A stretch of 64,000 bases of DNA from Pedobacter jejuensis. Its GTDB lineage: Bacteria > Bacteroidota > Bacteroidia > Sphingobacteriales > Sphingobacteriaceae. Under the pieces are notes generated by a model, which was given only the letters and a program-made list of their open reading frames with translations, was not told where the DNA came from and made no database searches. Location of the stretch: assembly GCF_003725795.1 (NCBI RefSeq), contig NZ_RBEE01000044.1, positions 124,001-188,000 on the forward strand, written 5' to 3'. Shown here one piece after another: positions 1-8,435 of this stretch (the first letter of the stretch is position 1; each line of letters opens with the position of its first letter). The position numbers were made by a program, and so were the translations under genes.

Positions 1-475
1 AAAAATTATTTTCCTCTAATAATTTATCGGCTTTTGCAGCCATGTGGTGCATGGCATCAATAGGTATAGAAACTGTTATAGTTAAAACAGGTTTATCGTC
101 GTTATCACGCAAAAATATGTTAGTGCTAGATAAATGCCATCTCCAGTTATCATCATCAGGAAATTTTAATTGCTGATAATAACTAAGCGTATCTTCTTTA
201 TTATTGGCATGCATAAATGCACCTATTTTTGGAACATAGTCTTTAGCATCCTCTTCATTAAAATACCTTGAATAATATTCTGCATTGGTTAAATTACATA
301 CTTGCTCTAAGGTGAGTTTAAGCTGTGCCAAACCCCGGTCACTCATATAAACTACCGTCCAGTTTTCGGTTTCATGTAAAATTACTACCCCAGGAATTTG
401 ATTGAAGCCTTCTGCATAGCTATCTATTAAAGAATGCATTTCGGCAGTAAGCGTGGGTTTATGATAACTAACCAT
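1..475 (-). CDS. PAS-like sensor domain protein, probable LuxR-type regulator (C-terminus outside window)
   Basis: The reading frame starts at ATG 475-473 and stays open to the window edge, giving 158 residues of an N-terminal part. It begins MVSYHKPTLTAEMHSL and contains a PAS-like stretch: 'PGVVILHETENWTVVYMSD' near residues 26-45 and 'PDDDNWRWHLSS' near 112-123. Proteins of this kind in Sphingobacteriaceae usually end in a LuxR-type helix-turn-helix. That part would lie upstream of base 1, so the DNA-binding role is inference. The gene ends outside the window because of the cut, not because it is broken. The 79-bp gap to nadE holds nothing I recognise. Confidence 0.7.
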   Translation of the reverse strand, partial: MVSYHKPTLTAEMHSLIDSYAEGFNQIPGVVILHETENWTVVYMSDRGLAQLKLTLEQVCNLTNAEYYSRYFNEEDAKDYVPKIGAFMHANNKEDTLSYYQQLKFPDDDNWRWHLSSTNIFLRDNDDKPVLTITVSIPIDAMHHMAAKADKLLEENNF

Positions 476-554
476 GAGGAACGTTAAGTTTAATGATTTA
501 TACTAAAATACTCAAAACAAAGTAGATAGCAAAAAAATTAAAGCTTTTGATGAC

Positions 555-2195
555 TTATATCAAGTACTTACCAACAATTGGCATACGCCTACCCATTCCG
601 AAAGCTTTTGGCGATACACGCAAAATTGGCGGAGTTTGATAACGTTTAAATTCTGCAACGTTTACCATTTTCAAAATTCGCCTTACTAAAGCCTCATCAA
701 AACCTTTAGCAATTAATGCGGCTGAACCTTGTTTTAATTCGATGTGCTGATATAAAATTTTATCTAAAATGTCGTATTCCGGCAGCGAATCTGAATCTTT
801 TTGATCAGGTCTTAATTCTGCAGATGGTGGTTTAACAATCGTATTTACTGGTATAATTTCTCTTTCCTTATTAATGTATTTGGCCAATTGAAAAACCTGC
901 GTTTTGTAAACATCACCAATAACACCAATTGCGCCACACATATCGCCGTACAAAGTTCCATAACCAACAGCGCACTCGCTTTTGTTAGATGTGTTGAGCA
1001 AAATATAGCCAAATTTATTGCTCATAGCCATTACGATTGTACCACGAATTCTGGCTTGGATATTTTCTTCTGTTAAATTAAATGGCAAACCTTTAAATGC
1101 TGGTGCCAATATATTATCAAAAGCTTCAGCAGCATCTTTTATCGGGATAATTTCGTGCATGCAACCAATGTTAGAAACCAAATCCAATGCATCTTGTACT
1201 GAATGATCGGAAGAAAATTTAGAAGGCATTAAAACCGCCATTACATTTTCTGCCCCTAAAGCCCGGCAAGCTAAGGCGCAAACTACAGCAGAATCAATTC
1301 CACCAGATAAACCCAAAACGGCCTTTGTAAATCCAGATTTTTTGAAGTAATCTTGAATACCCAGTACCAAAGCGTCGTGGATTTGTTCAATATCTGTTAA
1401 CCTTTCTGGTTGTGGATATTTATTTCTAACATTTTCTACTTCAGTTAAATCAAACACCTGCAAATCTTCTTCAAAATATTTCATTTCGGCCTTCATCGCA
1501 CCATCGGCATCAAAAACTAACGATCCTCCATCAAATATTATTTCTGTTTGTGCACCAACCTGATTGACGTAAAACACAGGCAAATGGTATTTTTTTGCGT
1601 TATCAGAAAGTACTTTAATCCGTTCATCATCGTGGGTATAAGAAAAAGGAGATGCAGCAATATTTATCATCACATCAGGCTGCTCTTTAATTAAATCATC
1701 CATCGGGTTAGAAACGTATAACGGATTATCGTTAATATTCCATAAATCTTCGCAGATGGTTAGCGCAATCCTCTTTCCTTTAAAATCAATACATTTAAAT
1801 GAGGTAGCAGGTTCAAAATAACGATATTCATCAAACACATCGTAAGTTGGAAGCAAAGCCTTTTTTGCAATAGATTTAACCTTTCCATCTTCGATAAAAT
1901 AAGCAGCATTAAATAAATCTTTACCCTGCAAAACATCATTTTTTATGGGCAAACCAATAATGCAAGCAATATCTGTACAGTGCTTTGCAATTTCTTGGGC
2001 TGACTGCTCACATAGTGATATAAACTCCTCTGATTCGAGAAAATCTCTAGGTGGATAGCCACAGATTGCCAATTCTGCAAATACAACTAAATCGGCACCC
2101 TTATTCTTAGCCAATTGGATATTGCTAATTATTTTTTGTGTATTAGATTCGAAATTGCCGATATGATAGTTAAGTTGCGCTAAAGCTATTTTCAT
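555..2195 (-). CDS. nadE: Glutamine-dependent NAD+ synthetase
   Basis: Cytosolic enzyme of the last step of NAD biosynthesis: it amidates deamido-NAD using ammonia released from glutamine. Two domains are visible. The N-terminal nitrilase-type glutaminase has the catalytic triad E41 (VVFAE), K112 (KKALLPTYDVFDEYRYFEP) and C148 (LTICEDLW). The C-terminal ATP-pyrophosphatase synthetase domain has SGGIDS at 297-302. The length of 546 residues fits the two-domain form. It is divergent from gldB, and a nadE-gldB neighbourhood is also known in flavobacteria. The possible minus-strand -7 box TAAATTTG at 2279-2272 has no clear -33 partner. Confidence 0.96.
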   Translation of the reverse strand: MKIALAQLNYHIGNFESNTQKIISNIQLAKNKGADLVVFAELAICGYPPRDFLESEEFISLCEQSAQEIAKHCTDIACIIGLPIKNDVLQGKDLFNAAYFIEDGKVKSIAKKALLPTYDVFDEYRYFEPATSFKCIDFKGKRIALTICEDLWNINDNPLYVSNPMDDLIKEQPDVMINIAASPFSYTHDDERIKVLSDNAKKYHLPVFYVNQVGAQTEIIFDGGSLVFDADGAMKAEMKYFEEDLQVFDLTEVENVRNKYPQPERLTDIEQIHDALVLGIQDYFKKSGFTKAVLGLSGGIDSAVVCALACRALGAENVMAVLMPSKFSSDHSVQDALDLVSNIGCMHEIIPIKDAAEAFDNILAPAFKGLPFNLTEENIQARIRGTIVMAMSNKFGYILLNTSNKSECAVGYGTLYGDMCGAIGVIGDVYKTQVFQLAKYINKEREIIPVNTIVKPPSAELRPDQKDSDSLPEYDILDKILYQHIELKQGSAALIAKGFDEALVRRILKMVNVAEFKRYQTPPILRVSPKAFGMGRRMPIVGKYLI

Positions 2196-2407
2196 GTTAT
2201 ATAATAATTACTGTTGCTATATCATAAGAGTTTTAAGACGAAAAAATTGTGCCCTCTTGTGAATTATCATTCAAATTTATAAATACTCTGATAATAAACC
2301 GAGTTTGGATTAATATATATAATTACCTCACAGTATTGTTAGATGTAATCCATGTTGATTGAGAATTTATTTTTTTATTGCATTCGCTTTTGCTGCCCGG
2401 TTTTCTA

Positions 2408-2415
2408 TAATTTTG
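2408..2415 (+). promoter_or_regulatory. Bacteroidota -7 box of gldB
   Basis: TAATTTTG matches TAnnTTTG exactly and ends 6 nt before the gldB ATG at 2422. Transcription would begin about 3 nt before the start codon. A TTTTG ending at 2392 is a possible but closely spaced (15 nt) -33 element. The box lies inside the longer reading frame that opens at TTG 2359, so it argues for the start at 2422. Confidence 0.5.
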
Positions 2416-2421
2416 ATACGA

Positions 2422-3456
2422 ATGAAAAATCGATTAATACAAAAGCACTTTTATCTATTCTTTCTGTTGGCAATTATCATTGTATCCTGTAAACAAAATC
2501 ACCGCCCAGATGTAAGCAATATAGCTATTGACGTAAAAATTGAGCGCTTTGATAATGATTTACTTGCCGGGAAAGGAAAAAATGTAGCACAAACTGACGC
2601 TTCATTACAGAAAAAATATGGCTTTTTTTACGACGACTATATCCATAAAATGGTTGGAACGCCAGAATATAGCAATGCAGAAATAATAAATACGCTTTAC
2701 AATGACCCTGCTTACACCGATTTAATGAAGGAGGTGCAAAGTATTTACCCGAACCTTAAATTGCAGGAAGAAGGCTTAACCGAAACCTTTAAATACATTA
2801 AATACTACTATCCAAATATCAAAGTACCACGATTTATATCTTTTGTTTCGGGTTTTTCATATCCAACGCCTATTGGAGAAGGCTACTTAGGAATTGGCTT
2901 GGATACATTTTTGGGTAAAGACAGTAAATTTTATCGGGGAATTGTAGAAAGTGTTCCCCTTTATTTATCGCGACGGTTTACTCCGGATAATATTGTACCA
3001 CGCGTTGCTGAAACTTTTGCACATGAAGAACTTTTCCCAGAACCAGATGAAAACAGAACTTTATTATCAAAAATGATTTTTCAAGGGAAGATTTTATACT
3101 TTATGGATGAGGTTTTGCCAGAAAGCGTTTCTGACTCTACAAAAATTGGCTACACATCTAATCAGTTAGGATGGGTACAAAATTTTGAATCAGATATTTG
3201 GGCATATTTTTTGGAGAACAATAGTTTGTATGAAACAGATTACCAAAAAATTCAGGTTTATTTATCTGACGGCCCATTTACACCGGGATTAGGTGAAAAC
3301 CGGGAATCGGCACCAAAATTAGGTGTGTGGACAGGCTGGCAAATTGTTAGAAAGTATATGAAAGAGCATCCAAACGTTTCTTTGCAGCAATTAATGAAAG
3401 ATAATGATGCACAAAAGATTTTAAATGAATCGAAATATAAACCTAAGAGAAAATAG
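2422..3456 (+). CDS. gldB: Gliding motility lipoprotein GldB
   Basis: GldB is a cell-envelope lipoprotein needed for gliding in Flavobacterium johnsoniae; its biochemical role is unclear. The frame is open from TTG 2359, but ATG 2422 (344 residues) gives a proper lipoprotein signal: basic MKNR start, hydrophobic FYLFFLLAIII, lipobox IVSC with C at about residue 24. The mature part shows GldB-type sequence such as 'IDVKIERFDNDLLAGK', 'FPEPDENRTLLSKMIFQGK' and a C-terminal 'LGVWTGWQIVRKYM'. gldC, which follows gldB in flavobacteria, is not here; a patatin gene follows instead. Many non-gliding Sphingobacteriaceae keep gldB. Confidence 0.9.
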   Translation: MKNRLIQKHFYLFFLLAIIIVSCKQNHRPDVSNIAIDVKIERFDNDLLAGKGKNVAQTDASLQKKYGFFYDDYIHKMVGTPEYSNAEIINTLYNDPAYTDLMKEVQSIYPNLKLQEEGLTETFKYIKYYYPNIKVPRFISFVSGFSYPTPIGEGYLGIGLDTFLGKDSKFYRGIVESVPLYLSRRFTPDNIVPRVAETFAHEELFPEPDENRTLLSKMIFQGKILYFMDEVLPESVSDSTKIGYTSNQLGWVQNFESDIWAYFLENNSLYETDYQKIQVYLSDGPFTPGLGENRESAPKLGVWTGWQIVRKYMKEHPNVSLQQLMKDNDAQKILNESKYKPKRK

Positions 3457-3554
3457 CTTTTTCATTTTTTAATCTAATCTGTATTCAAATTTCATTAACA
3501 TTTTCGTAACAAATCGTCATTCTTAAATCTAACACCAAGACTACATCTACATAT

Positions 3555-4340
3555 ATGAAAGTTGGAATTGTATTATCAGGCGGGGGAATTAGAGGAATTG
3601 CACACCTTGGTGTGTTAAAAGCATTTAGTAATTTAGGTATTACTTTTAGCCACATCAGCGGCACCAGTGCTGGTGCAATAGCTGGTGCATTTTTCGCAGC
3701 CGGTATCGATCCGGAAGAAGGATTGAGCATTTTTTTAAGAACCAAACTTTGGCGTTTCATTAGGCCAGCAGTTGGTTCTTTAGGACTGATTAACATCGAA
3801 AATACCTCGCAAATTCTTAAAGAATATTTCCCAGAAAATTCTATTGAAAAACTAAAAATTCCGTTAACCATTGCAGCCGTAAATTTTAGTGAAGGTAGGC
3901 TGGTTTATTTTACAAAAGGTCCGCTGATTCGTGCAATTCACGCTTCAAGCTGTATTTCAGGGATTTTTAAACCAATAATGATAGATGGGCAGATGTATGT
4001 TGACGGTGGGATTTTAAATAATTTCCCGGTAGAACCTTTGATGGGAGAATGTGATTTTATCATTGGCTCATCTTGTAATCACCTTAAACCAGTTGATAAA
4101 ATTACCGGAATAACCAATTTAATGGGTCGAGCAGGCATCATGTCAATCAACCACGATATGGAGCGAAAAGCTAAATTTTGTAATGTGGTAATAGAGCCAA
4201 AAGGTTTGGGTGTAATTAGCACCTTTGATATGAAAAGAGCTGAAGATATTTATTGGTTAGCACACGAAGAGGCATTAATAACCATTAAAAATAGTCCTAC
4301 AATTTCAGAGTTGATAACTAACAATCCATTTAAGGGCTGA
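3555..4340 (+). CDS. Patatin-like phospholipase
   Basis: Predicted serine acyl hydrolase of the patatin family, acting on lipids. All family marks are present: the glycine-rich oxyanion loop GGGIRG at 9-14, the nucleophile elbow GTSAG with S38, and the catalytic aspartate in DGG at D150. At 261 residues it is a short single-domain form without signal peptide or beta-barrel, so cytosolic or peripheral. It follows gldB by 98 bp on the same strand and converges with comB. The lipid substrate cannot be read from the sequence. Confidence 0.9.
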   Translation: MKVGIVLSGGGIRGIAHLGVLKAFSNLGITFSHISGTSAGAIAGAFFAAGIDPEEGLSIFLRTKLWRFIRPAVGSLGLINIENTSQILKEYFPENSIEKLKIPLTIAAVNFSEGRLVYFTKGPLIRAIHASSCISGIFKPIMIDGQMYVDGGILNNFPVEPLMGECDFIIGSSCNHLKPVDKITGITNLMGRAGIMSINHDMERKAKFCNVVIEPKGLGVISTFDMKRAEDIYWLAHEEALITIKNSPTISELITNNPFKG

Positions 4341-4390
4341 TTTCGCTATATTAAATAATGATATTTTAAATCGAAGTTTAGACTATGCCA

Positions 4391-5107
4391 TTACTGGTTC
4401 AACTTCACCAATCTTTCACCTTCTAAAACCGGTATTGCATTACAAATATTTAACTGTAGGCAAAAAACAACGTCATCTTCAATATTTAATTCTGCAAGGC
4501 GATTGCTATGCGAAGATTTATGCAGGTATTTTCTTAAATCATCCTTTGCTAGCAAATATAAATCTTCAGCCGCAACGCTAGAATCATCGAAATGTTCGAA
4601 ATTTTTACGAAGTTTATTTACAACGGCACCCGCAAATAAGGTATCTTCTAAATTAAACTGGTCTTTCCAGCCTGCGCAAAGTAGAAGCACATTTTTATGC
4701 TGATTTTTTAGATAATCACAAAGTGAATCTAAATTTAAAAAAGCGCCAATGACAACTTGATATGCTCTTTTATTTGCCAAATGCAAGGCTTTGGTTCCGT
4801 TTGTCGTTGTTAAAACAATCGTTTTGCTACCAACTTTTTCTTTGGTGTAAGAGAATGGCGAATTACCAAAATCATAACCTTTTACAACTTCACCATTTCT
4901 TTCTGCAGCCAGCAGATAACCTTTATCTGCATATTTCAAACAATCTTCTACATTGGCTACCGGAATTATAGCTTCAGCACCATTTTCTATACCGTAAGTT
5001 ATAGATGATGTTGCTCTTAAAATATCGATAACAACTACAATGCTTTCTTCTATATCGTATAAATCGATTAAAGCAGGTGTTAAACAAACTTCTATTTTTT
5101 TTGGCAT
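4391..5107 (-). CDS. comB: 2-phosphosulfolactate phosphatase family protein (ComB)
   Basis: ComB removes phosphate from 2-phosphosulfolactate, a step first known from coenzyme M synthesis in methanogens; bacterial homologues probably serve other sulfonate metabolism. Seen here: 'VVVIDILRATSSITYG' near residues 23-38, 'LAAERNGEVVKGYDFGNSP' and 'TTNGTKAL', all family-typical. I start at ATG 5107 (MPKKIEV, 238 residues). An upstream ATG at 5155 would add 16 residues encoded by the word repeat in the gap and is unlikely. No other sulfonate genes are nearby. gcvT lies upstream across the repeat. Confidence 0.85.
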   Translation of the reverse strand: MPKKIEVCLTPALIDLYDIEESIVVVIDILRATSSITYGIENGAEAIIPVANVEDCLKYADKGYLLAAERNGEVVKGYDFGNSPFSYTKEKVGSKTIVLTTTNGTKALHLANKRAYQVVIGAFLNLDSLCDYLKNQHKNVLLLCAGWKDQFNLEDTLFAGAVVNKLRKNFEHFDDSSVAAEDLYLLAKDDLRKYLHKSSHSNRLAELNIEDDVVFCLQLNICNAIPVLEGERLVKLNQ

Positions 5108-5110
5108 TTT

Positions 5111-5192
5111 TTGAGATTTGAGTATTGAGATTTGCGATATGTGATTTAAAAACATTTAGCTCTCAAATCACATATCTGATGTCTCAAATCTT
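5111..5192. repeat. Mirrored word-repeat hairpin between gcvT and comB
   Basis: The gap holds repeated GAGATTTG-type words followed by their reverse complement. AGATTTGAG at 5114-5122 pairs perfectly with CTCAAATCT at 5183-5191, and GATATGTGATTT at 5136-5147 pairs perfectly with AAATCACATATC at 5165-5176. The outer arm reaches the gcvT stop codon. It is one of about a dozen such spacers in the window. Confidence 0.8.
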
Positions 5193-6270
5193 ATTTATAA
5201 AAAGGAAATTTAACAACTTTAGCTTTAATTGGCGTATTGCGTATGTTGATGAAAATCTCTGTGCCTTCTTTACTGAAATCTTTAGTTACGTATCCCATTC
5301 CGATTGCTTTTTGCAAGGATGGTGCTTGCGTTCCAGATGTTACTTTTCCAATAATGTTTCCGTCTGCATCGGCAATTTCATAATCATGACGTGGAATACC
5401 TCTGTCAATCATTTCAAAACCTACTAATTTCTTCTGAATGCCTGCTTCTTTCTGTGCCAATAAGGCTTCAGAATTGGTAAATTCCTTTGTAAACTTTGTA
5501 ATCCATCCCAAGCCTGCTTCAATTGGAGAGGTACTATCATCTATATCATTCCCATATAAACAGAAGCCCATTTCTAAACGCAAAGTATCACGAGCGCCCA
5601 AACCAATTGGTTTAATATTGTAAGCCTTACCTGCTTCGAAAATTGCATCCCAAATTTTATCGGCATGTTCATTATCAAAATAGATTTCGAAACCGCCAGC
5701 ACCAGTGTAGCCTGTAGCAGAAATTATCACATTATTTACCCCAGCAAAGGTACCCTTACCAAAGGTGTAATATTCCATTGATGCCAAATCCACATCGGTT
5801 AAAGTTTGCAAGGCATCAGCCGCCTTCGGACCTTGAATTGCAAGCAATGAGGTTTTATCCGAAATGTTATGCATCTCAACATCTTTATCATTAAACTGTT
5901 TAATCCAGTTCCAATCCTTTTCTATATTAGATGCATTTACCACTAACATATAGCTTTTCTCGTCTATACGATATACCAAAAGGTCATCAACAATACCACC
6001 ATCTTTATTCGGCAAACAAGAATATTGCACCTTACCATCAAACAATTTTGAGGCATCGTTACTTGTTACCCTTTGAATTAAATCCAAAGCATTATCACCT
6101 TTCAAAATAAACTCACCCATGTGGCTAACATCGAAAACCCCAACACCATTACGAACTGTTGCATGCTCTGCATTTATACCTTCGTAAGTTACAGGCATGT
6201 TATAACCTGCAAATGGAACAATTTTAGCTCCTAAAGCAATGTGTTTATCTGTTAATGCGGTGTTTTTCAT
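5191..6270 (-). CDS. gcvT: Glycine cleavage system aminomethyltransferase (T protein)
   Basis: The T protein transfers the methylene group from the aminomethyl-lipoyl H protein to tetrahydrofolate, releasing ammonia. The 359-residue length is typical. Recognisable stretches are 'LGAKIVPFAGYNMPV' near the N-terminus, 'FDVSHMGEF' near 45-53, 'TGYTGAGGFEIYF' near 190 and 'GLGARDTLRLEMGFCLYG' near 223-240. The other cleavage genes (gcvH, gcvP) are not in the window, which is common in Bacteroidota. The 233-bp gap upstream shows no clear promoter match or other feature. Confidence 0.96.
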   Translation of the reverse strand: MKNTALTDKHIALGAKIVPFAGYNMPVTYEGINAEHATVRNGVGVFDVSHMGEFILKGDNALDLIQRVTSNDASKLFDGKVQYSCLPNKDGGIVDDLLVYRIDEKSYMLVVNASNIEKDWNWIKQFNDKDVEMHNISDKTSLLAIQGPKAADALQTLTDVDLASMEYYTFGKGTFAGVNNVIISATGYTGAGGFEIYFDNEHADKIWDAIFEAGKAYNIKPIGLGARDTLRLEMGFCLYGNDIDDSTSPIEAGLGWITKFTKEFTNSEALLAQKEAGIQKKLVGFEMIDRGIPRHDYEIADADGNIIGKVTSGTQAPSLQKAIGMGYVTKDFSKEGTEIFINIRNTPIKAKVVKFPFYK

Positions 6271-6503
6271 TTGTTATTTGATTTTTCTTTGGTACTGAGG
6301 CGATTCTATTATTTACTTACAAAGTATAGCGCAGCAAATAATTATACTTTTAATTTTCTGATGCTTTCGGCAAAACTACTAAGAAATTGGCAATGTTTTG
6401 ACGCAAAATTTAAAAGGTATTTATTTTGTTTATGATGGATTTAAAACAATAAGTTAGTGTAGAATAAAAATATTTCAGGTGATGTTTGATTATCTTTTCT
6501 CTT

Positions 6504-7706
6504 TTAGCTGCTAATTAACTCTTCATAAATTTTATGCATTTTCGATGAGATAAGATGAACACCATGGTCGTTTTCTACTGTTTTACGGGCATTCTCTCCT
6601 ATTTCCATCCAGCGTTTTGGGTTAATAATGCATTGTAAAATTGAACGGTAGAATTCATCAGCCGAATCGGCGATTAAAATATCATATCCATGTTTGCAGT
6701 TTATACCTTCGGCAGCGGTTGTTGTTGCAATAATGCATTTCTTCATTGCCATTCCTTCTATAATTTTAACCCGCATGCCGGTTCCAGAAATTAAGGGCAC
6801 AATCATAATTGCTTTTGAATTCATAAACTCAACCGCATCAAAAACCTCACCTTCTACAATCAAGTTATCCGAATCGTAATCGAAAAAGTGCTTTTGCATG
6901 TTTTTACCTGCAATGTAGAATCTGAGGTCTTTATTTAGCTTTTCTATATCGGGCCAAATATCATCCAGAAACCATTCCAACCCTTCTTGATTTGGACGCC
7001 AATCCATCGCACCCAAATGAAACAATGTAGGAAAACTGGTTTTCGTTTTATCAACTTTATATTTCTCTAAATCGATGGCAACAGGAAAAACAGACATTGG
7101 CACTTCGCACCCAAAACGCAAAATGCTTTGTCTATCTGGTTCGCTTATGGCAAATATTTGATGGAAACGGTTAATTTGTTCCATTTCGTAAGCTTTAAGC
7201 CTGTGCGAAAGAAAGGCAAGATACTTGCGCCTAATTATAAAATTTTCTGAAAGAGAACGTCGTTCCCACATGGTAAACTCGATATTATGCGCTCGGTAAA
7301 TCAATTTGGCATTGCTGTTTGCCTTAACAACATCCAGGTAAGGCACAACGAAAAGTCCTTCAAATTGAATAATATCAAAACTATTTTCGCGAAGTAAACT
7401 TTCCAATTGTCGAGCAGCTTCTTCAGTATAATACCTAGAAACATTGTAAGATTCGTTTGTGAAAATATTAAAAAATGCCGACCACATCGTTACCTCGGTA
7501 TCTAAATCGTATGTGTGTGTTTTTACCGAATCAAAAACCGGATCGGAAATATCTTCTAAATCTAATCTGGCATTTGCAGGGTTTAAGCTGAACAAAGTGA
7601 TATCTGCACCAAGCTGTAGCAAGCCTTTCATGGTGTTATAAACCACAATCGGATAACCACTATTTGGCGGAAAGGGAATCCGCTTAGTAATTAACAGAAT
7701 TTTCAC
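6504..7706 (-). CDS. GT4-family glycosyltransferase
   Basis: Predicted GT-B fold, NDP-sugar-dependent retaining glycosyltransferase of family 4, probably adding sugars to a surface glycan. The N-terminal Rossmann part starts MKILLITKRIPFPPNSG. The donor-binding half shows 'LFHLGAMDWRPNQEGL' at 228-243 and SGTG at 307-310 followed by E317 in KIIEGMAM, the usual donor-contacting glutamate. Translation appears to start at GTG 7706-7704, because MKILL is the expected N-terminus and no ATG is near. It lies 21 bp downstream of rnhB on the same strand. Donor and acceptor are not readable. Confidence 0.88.
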   Translation of the reverse strand: MKILLITKRIPFPPNSGYPIVVYNTMKGLLQLGADITLFSLNPANARLDLEDISDPVFDSVKTHTYDLDTEVTMWSAFFNIFTNESYNVSRYYTEEAARQLESLLRENSFDIIQFEGLFVVPYLDVVKANSNAKLIYRAHNIEFTMWERRSLSENFIIRRKYLAFLSHRLKAYEMEQINRFHQIFAISEPDRQSILRFGCEVPMSVFPVAIDLEKYKVDKTKTSFPTLFHLGAMDWRPNQEGLEWFLDDIWPDIEKLNKDLRFYIAGKNMQKHFFDYDSDNLIVEGEVFDAVEFMNSKAIMIVPLISGTGMRVKIIEGMAMKKCIIATTTAAEGINCKHGYDILIADSADEFYRSILQCIINPKRWMEIGENARKTVENDHGVHLISSKMHKIYEELISS

Positions 7707-7727
7707 AATGTGGTGAAAATACGAAAT

Positions 7728-8336
7728 TTAGACTGCTTTTGAAAACAAATTAAGTTGTGGGTCGCTTACATTAAATGTTTTGCGATGATATGGCGATAAA
7801 CCAATTTCTATAACAGCTTTACGGTGTGAAATTGTAGGATATCCTTTGTTTTGTTGCCAATTGTAGTGGGGATAATCTGAATGTAGATTGGTCATATATT
7901 CATCACGGTGCGTTTTCGCTAAAATTGACGCTGCAGCAATGTTTAAATATTTTCCATCGCCTTTTACAATGCAGCTATGCGGAATTTGAGGATAAGCTTT
8001 GAACCGATTACCATCGATTACTAAATATTGGGGTTGACATTGCAACTTTTCAATTGCCCGGTGCATGGCAAGAAATGAAGCATTTAGAATATTTATTTTA
8101 TCAATTTCCTCATGGTCGCATGATGCCACAGCCCAAGCTAAAGCTTCTTTTTCAATTACTGGTCTTAGTAATTCTCGTTGGGCATGAGAAAGTTGTTTAG
8201 AATCGTTTAAGCCATCTAGGAAGAAGCCTTCAGGTAAAATTACAGCAGCAGCAAACACCGGACCAGCTAAGCAACCTCTACCAGCTTCATCACAGCCTGC
8301 TTCTAAAAACTCTTCCTGAAAACATCTCAACAACAT
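7728..8336 (-). CDS. rnhB: Ribonuclease HII
   Basis: RNase HII cleaves RNA of RNA-DNA hybrids and removes single ribonucleotides from DNA. The four metal-binding acids are present: D16 and E17 in DEAGRG, D108 in VIDGNR and D145 in THRDEY. The length of 202 residues is normal. ATG 8336 is the only good start. A TATCTTTG -7 box lies just upstream on the same strand (8366-8359). Confidence 0.95.
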   Translation of the reverse strand: MLLRCFQEEFLEAGCDEAGRGCLAGPVFAAAVILPEGFFLDGLNDSKQLSHAQRELLRPVIEKEALAWAVASCDHEEIDKINILNASFLAMHRAIEKLQCQPQYLVIDGNRFKAYPQIPHSCIVKGDGKYLNIAAASILAKTHRDEYMTNLHSDYPHYNWQQNKGYPTISHRKAVIEIGLSPYHRKTFNVSDPQLNLFSKAV

Positions 8337-8358
8337 GCAATGTGATTTTAATTCTAAG

Positions 8359-8366
8359 CAAAGATA
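8359..8366 (-). promoter_or_regulatory. Candidate -7 box for rnhB
   Basis: On the minus strand the sequence reads TATCTTTG, an exact match to TAnnTTTG, ending 22 nt before the rnhB ATG. I find no convincing TTG at the -33 position, so this is a one-element match only. Confidence 0.4.
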
Positions 8367-8435
8367 ACCGCCTTACCTTAAATTATGGAATATTATGTTT
8401 CCACATAAACAAAAAACATAGAAAAATATCAGAAT

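Noticed and set aside
3485..3871. Minus-strand frame antisense to the patatin gene
   Set aside because: Patatin has all its catalytic motifs in the other strand; this frame is a shadow.
5108..5155. Longer ComB starting at ATG 5155
   Set aside because: The added residues are encoded by the word-repeat spacer, and MPKKIEV at 5107 is the expected start.
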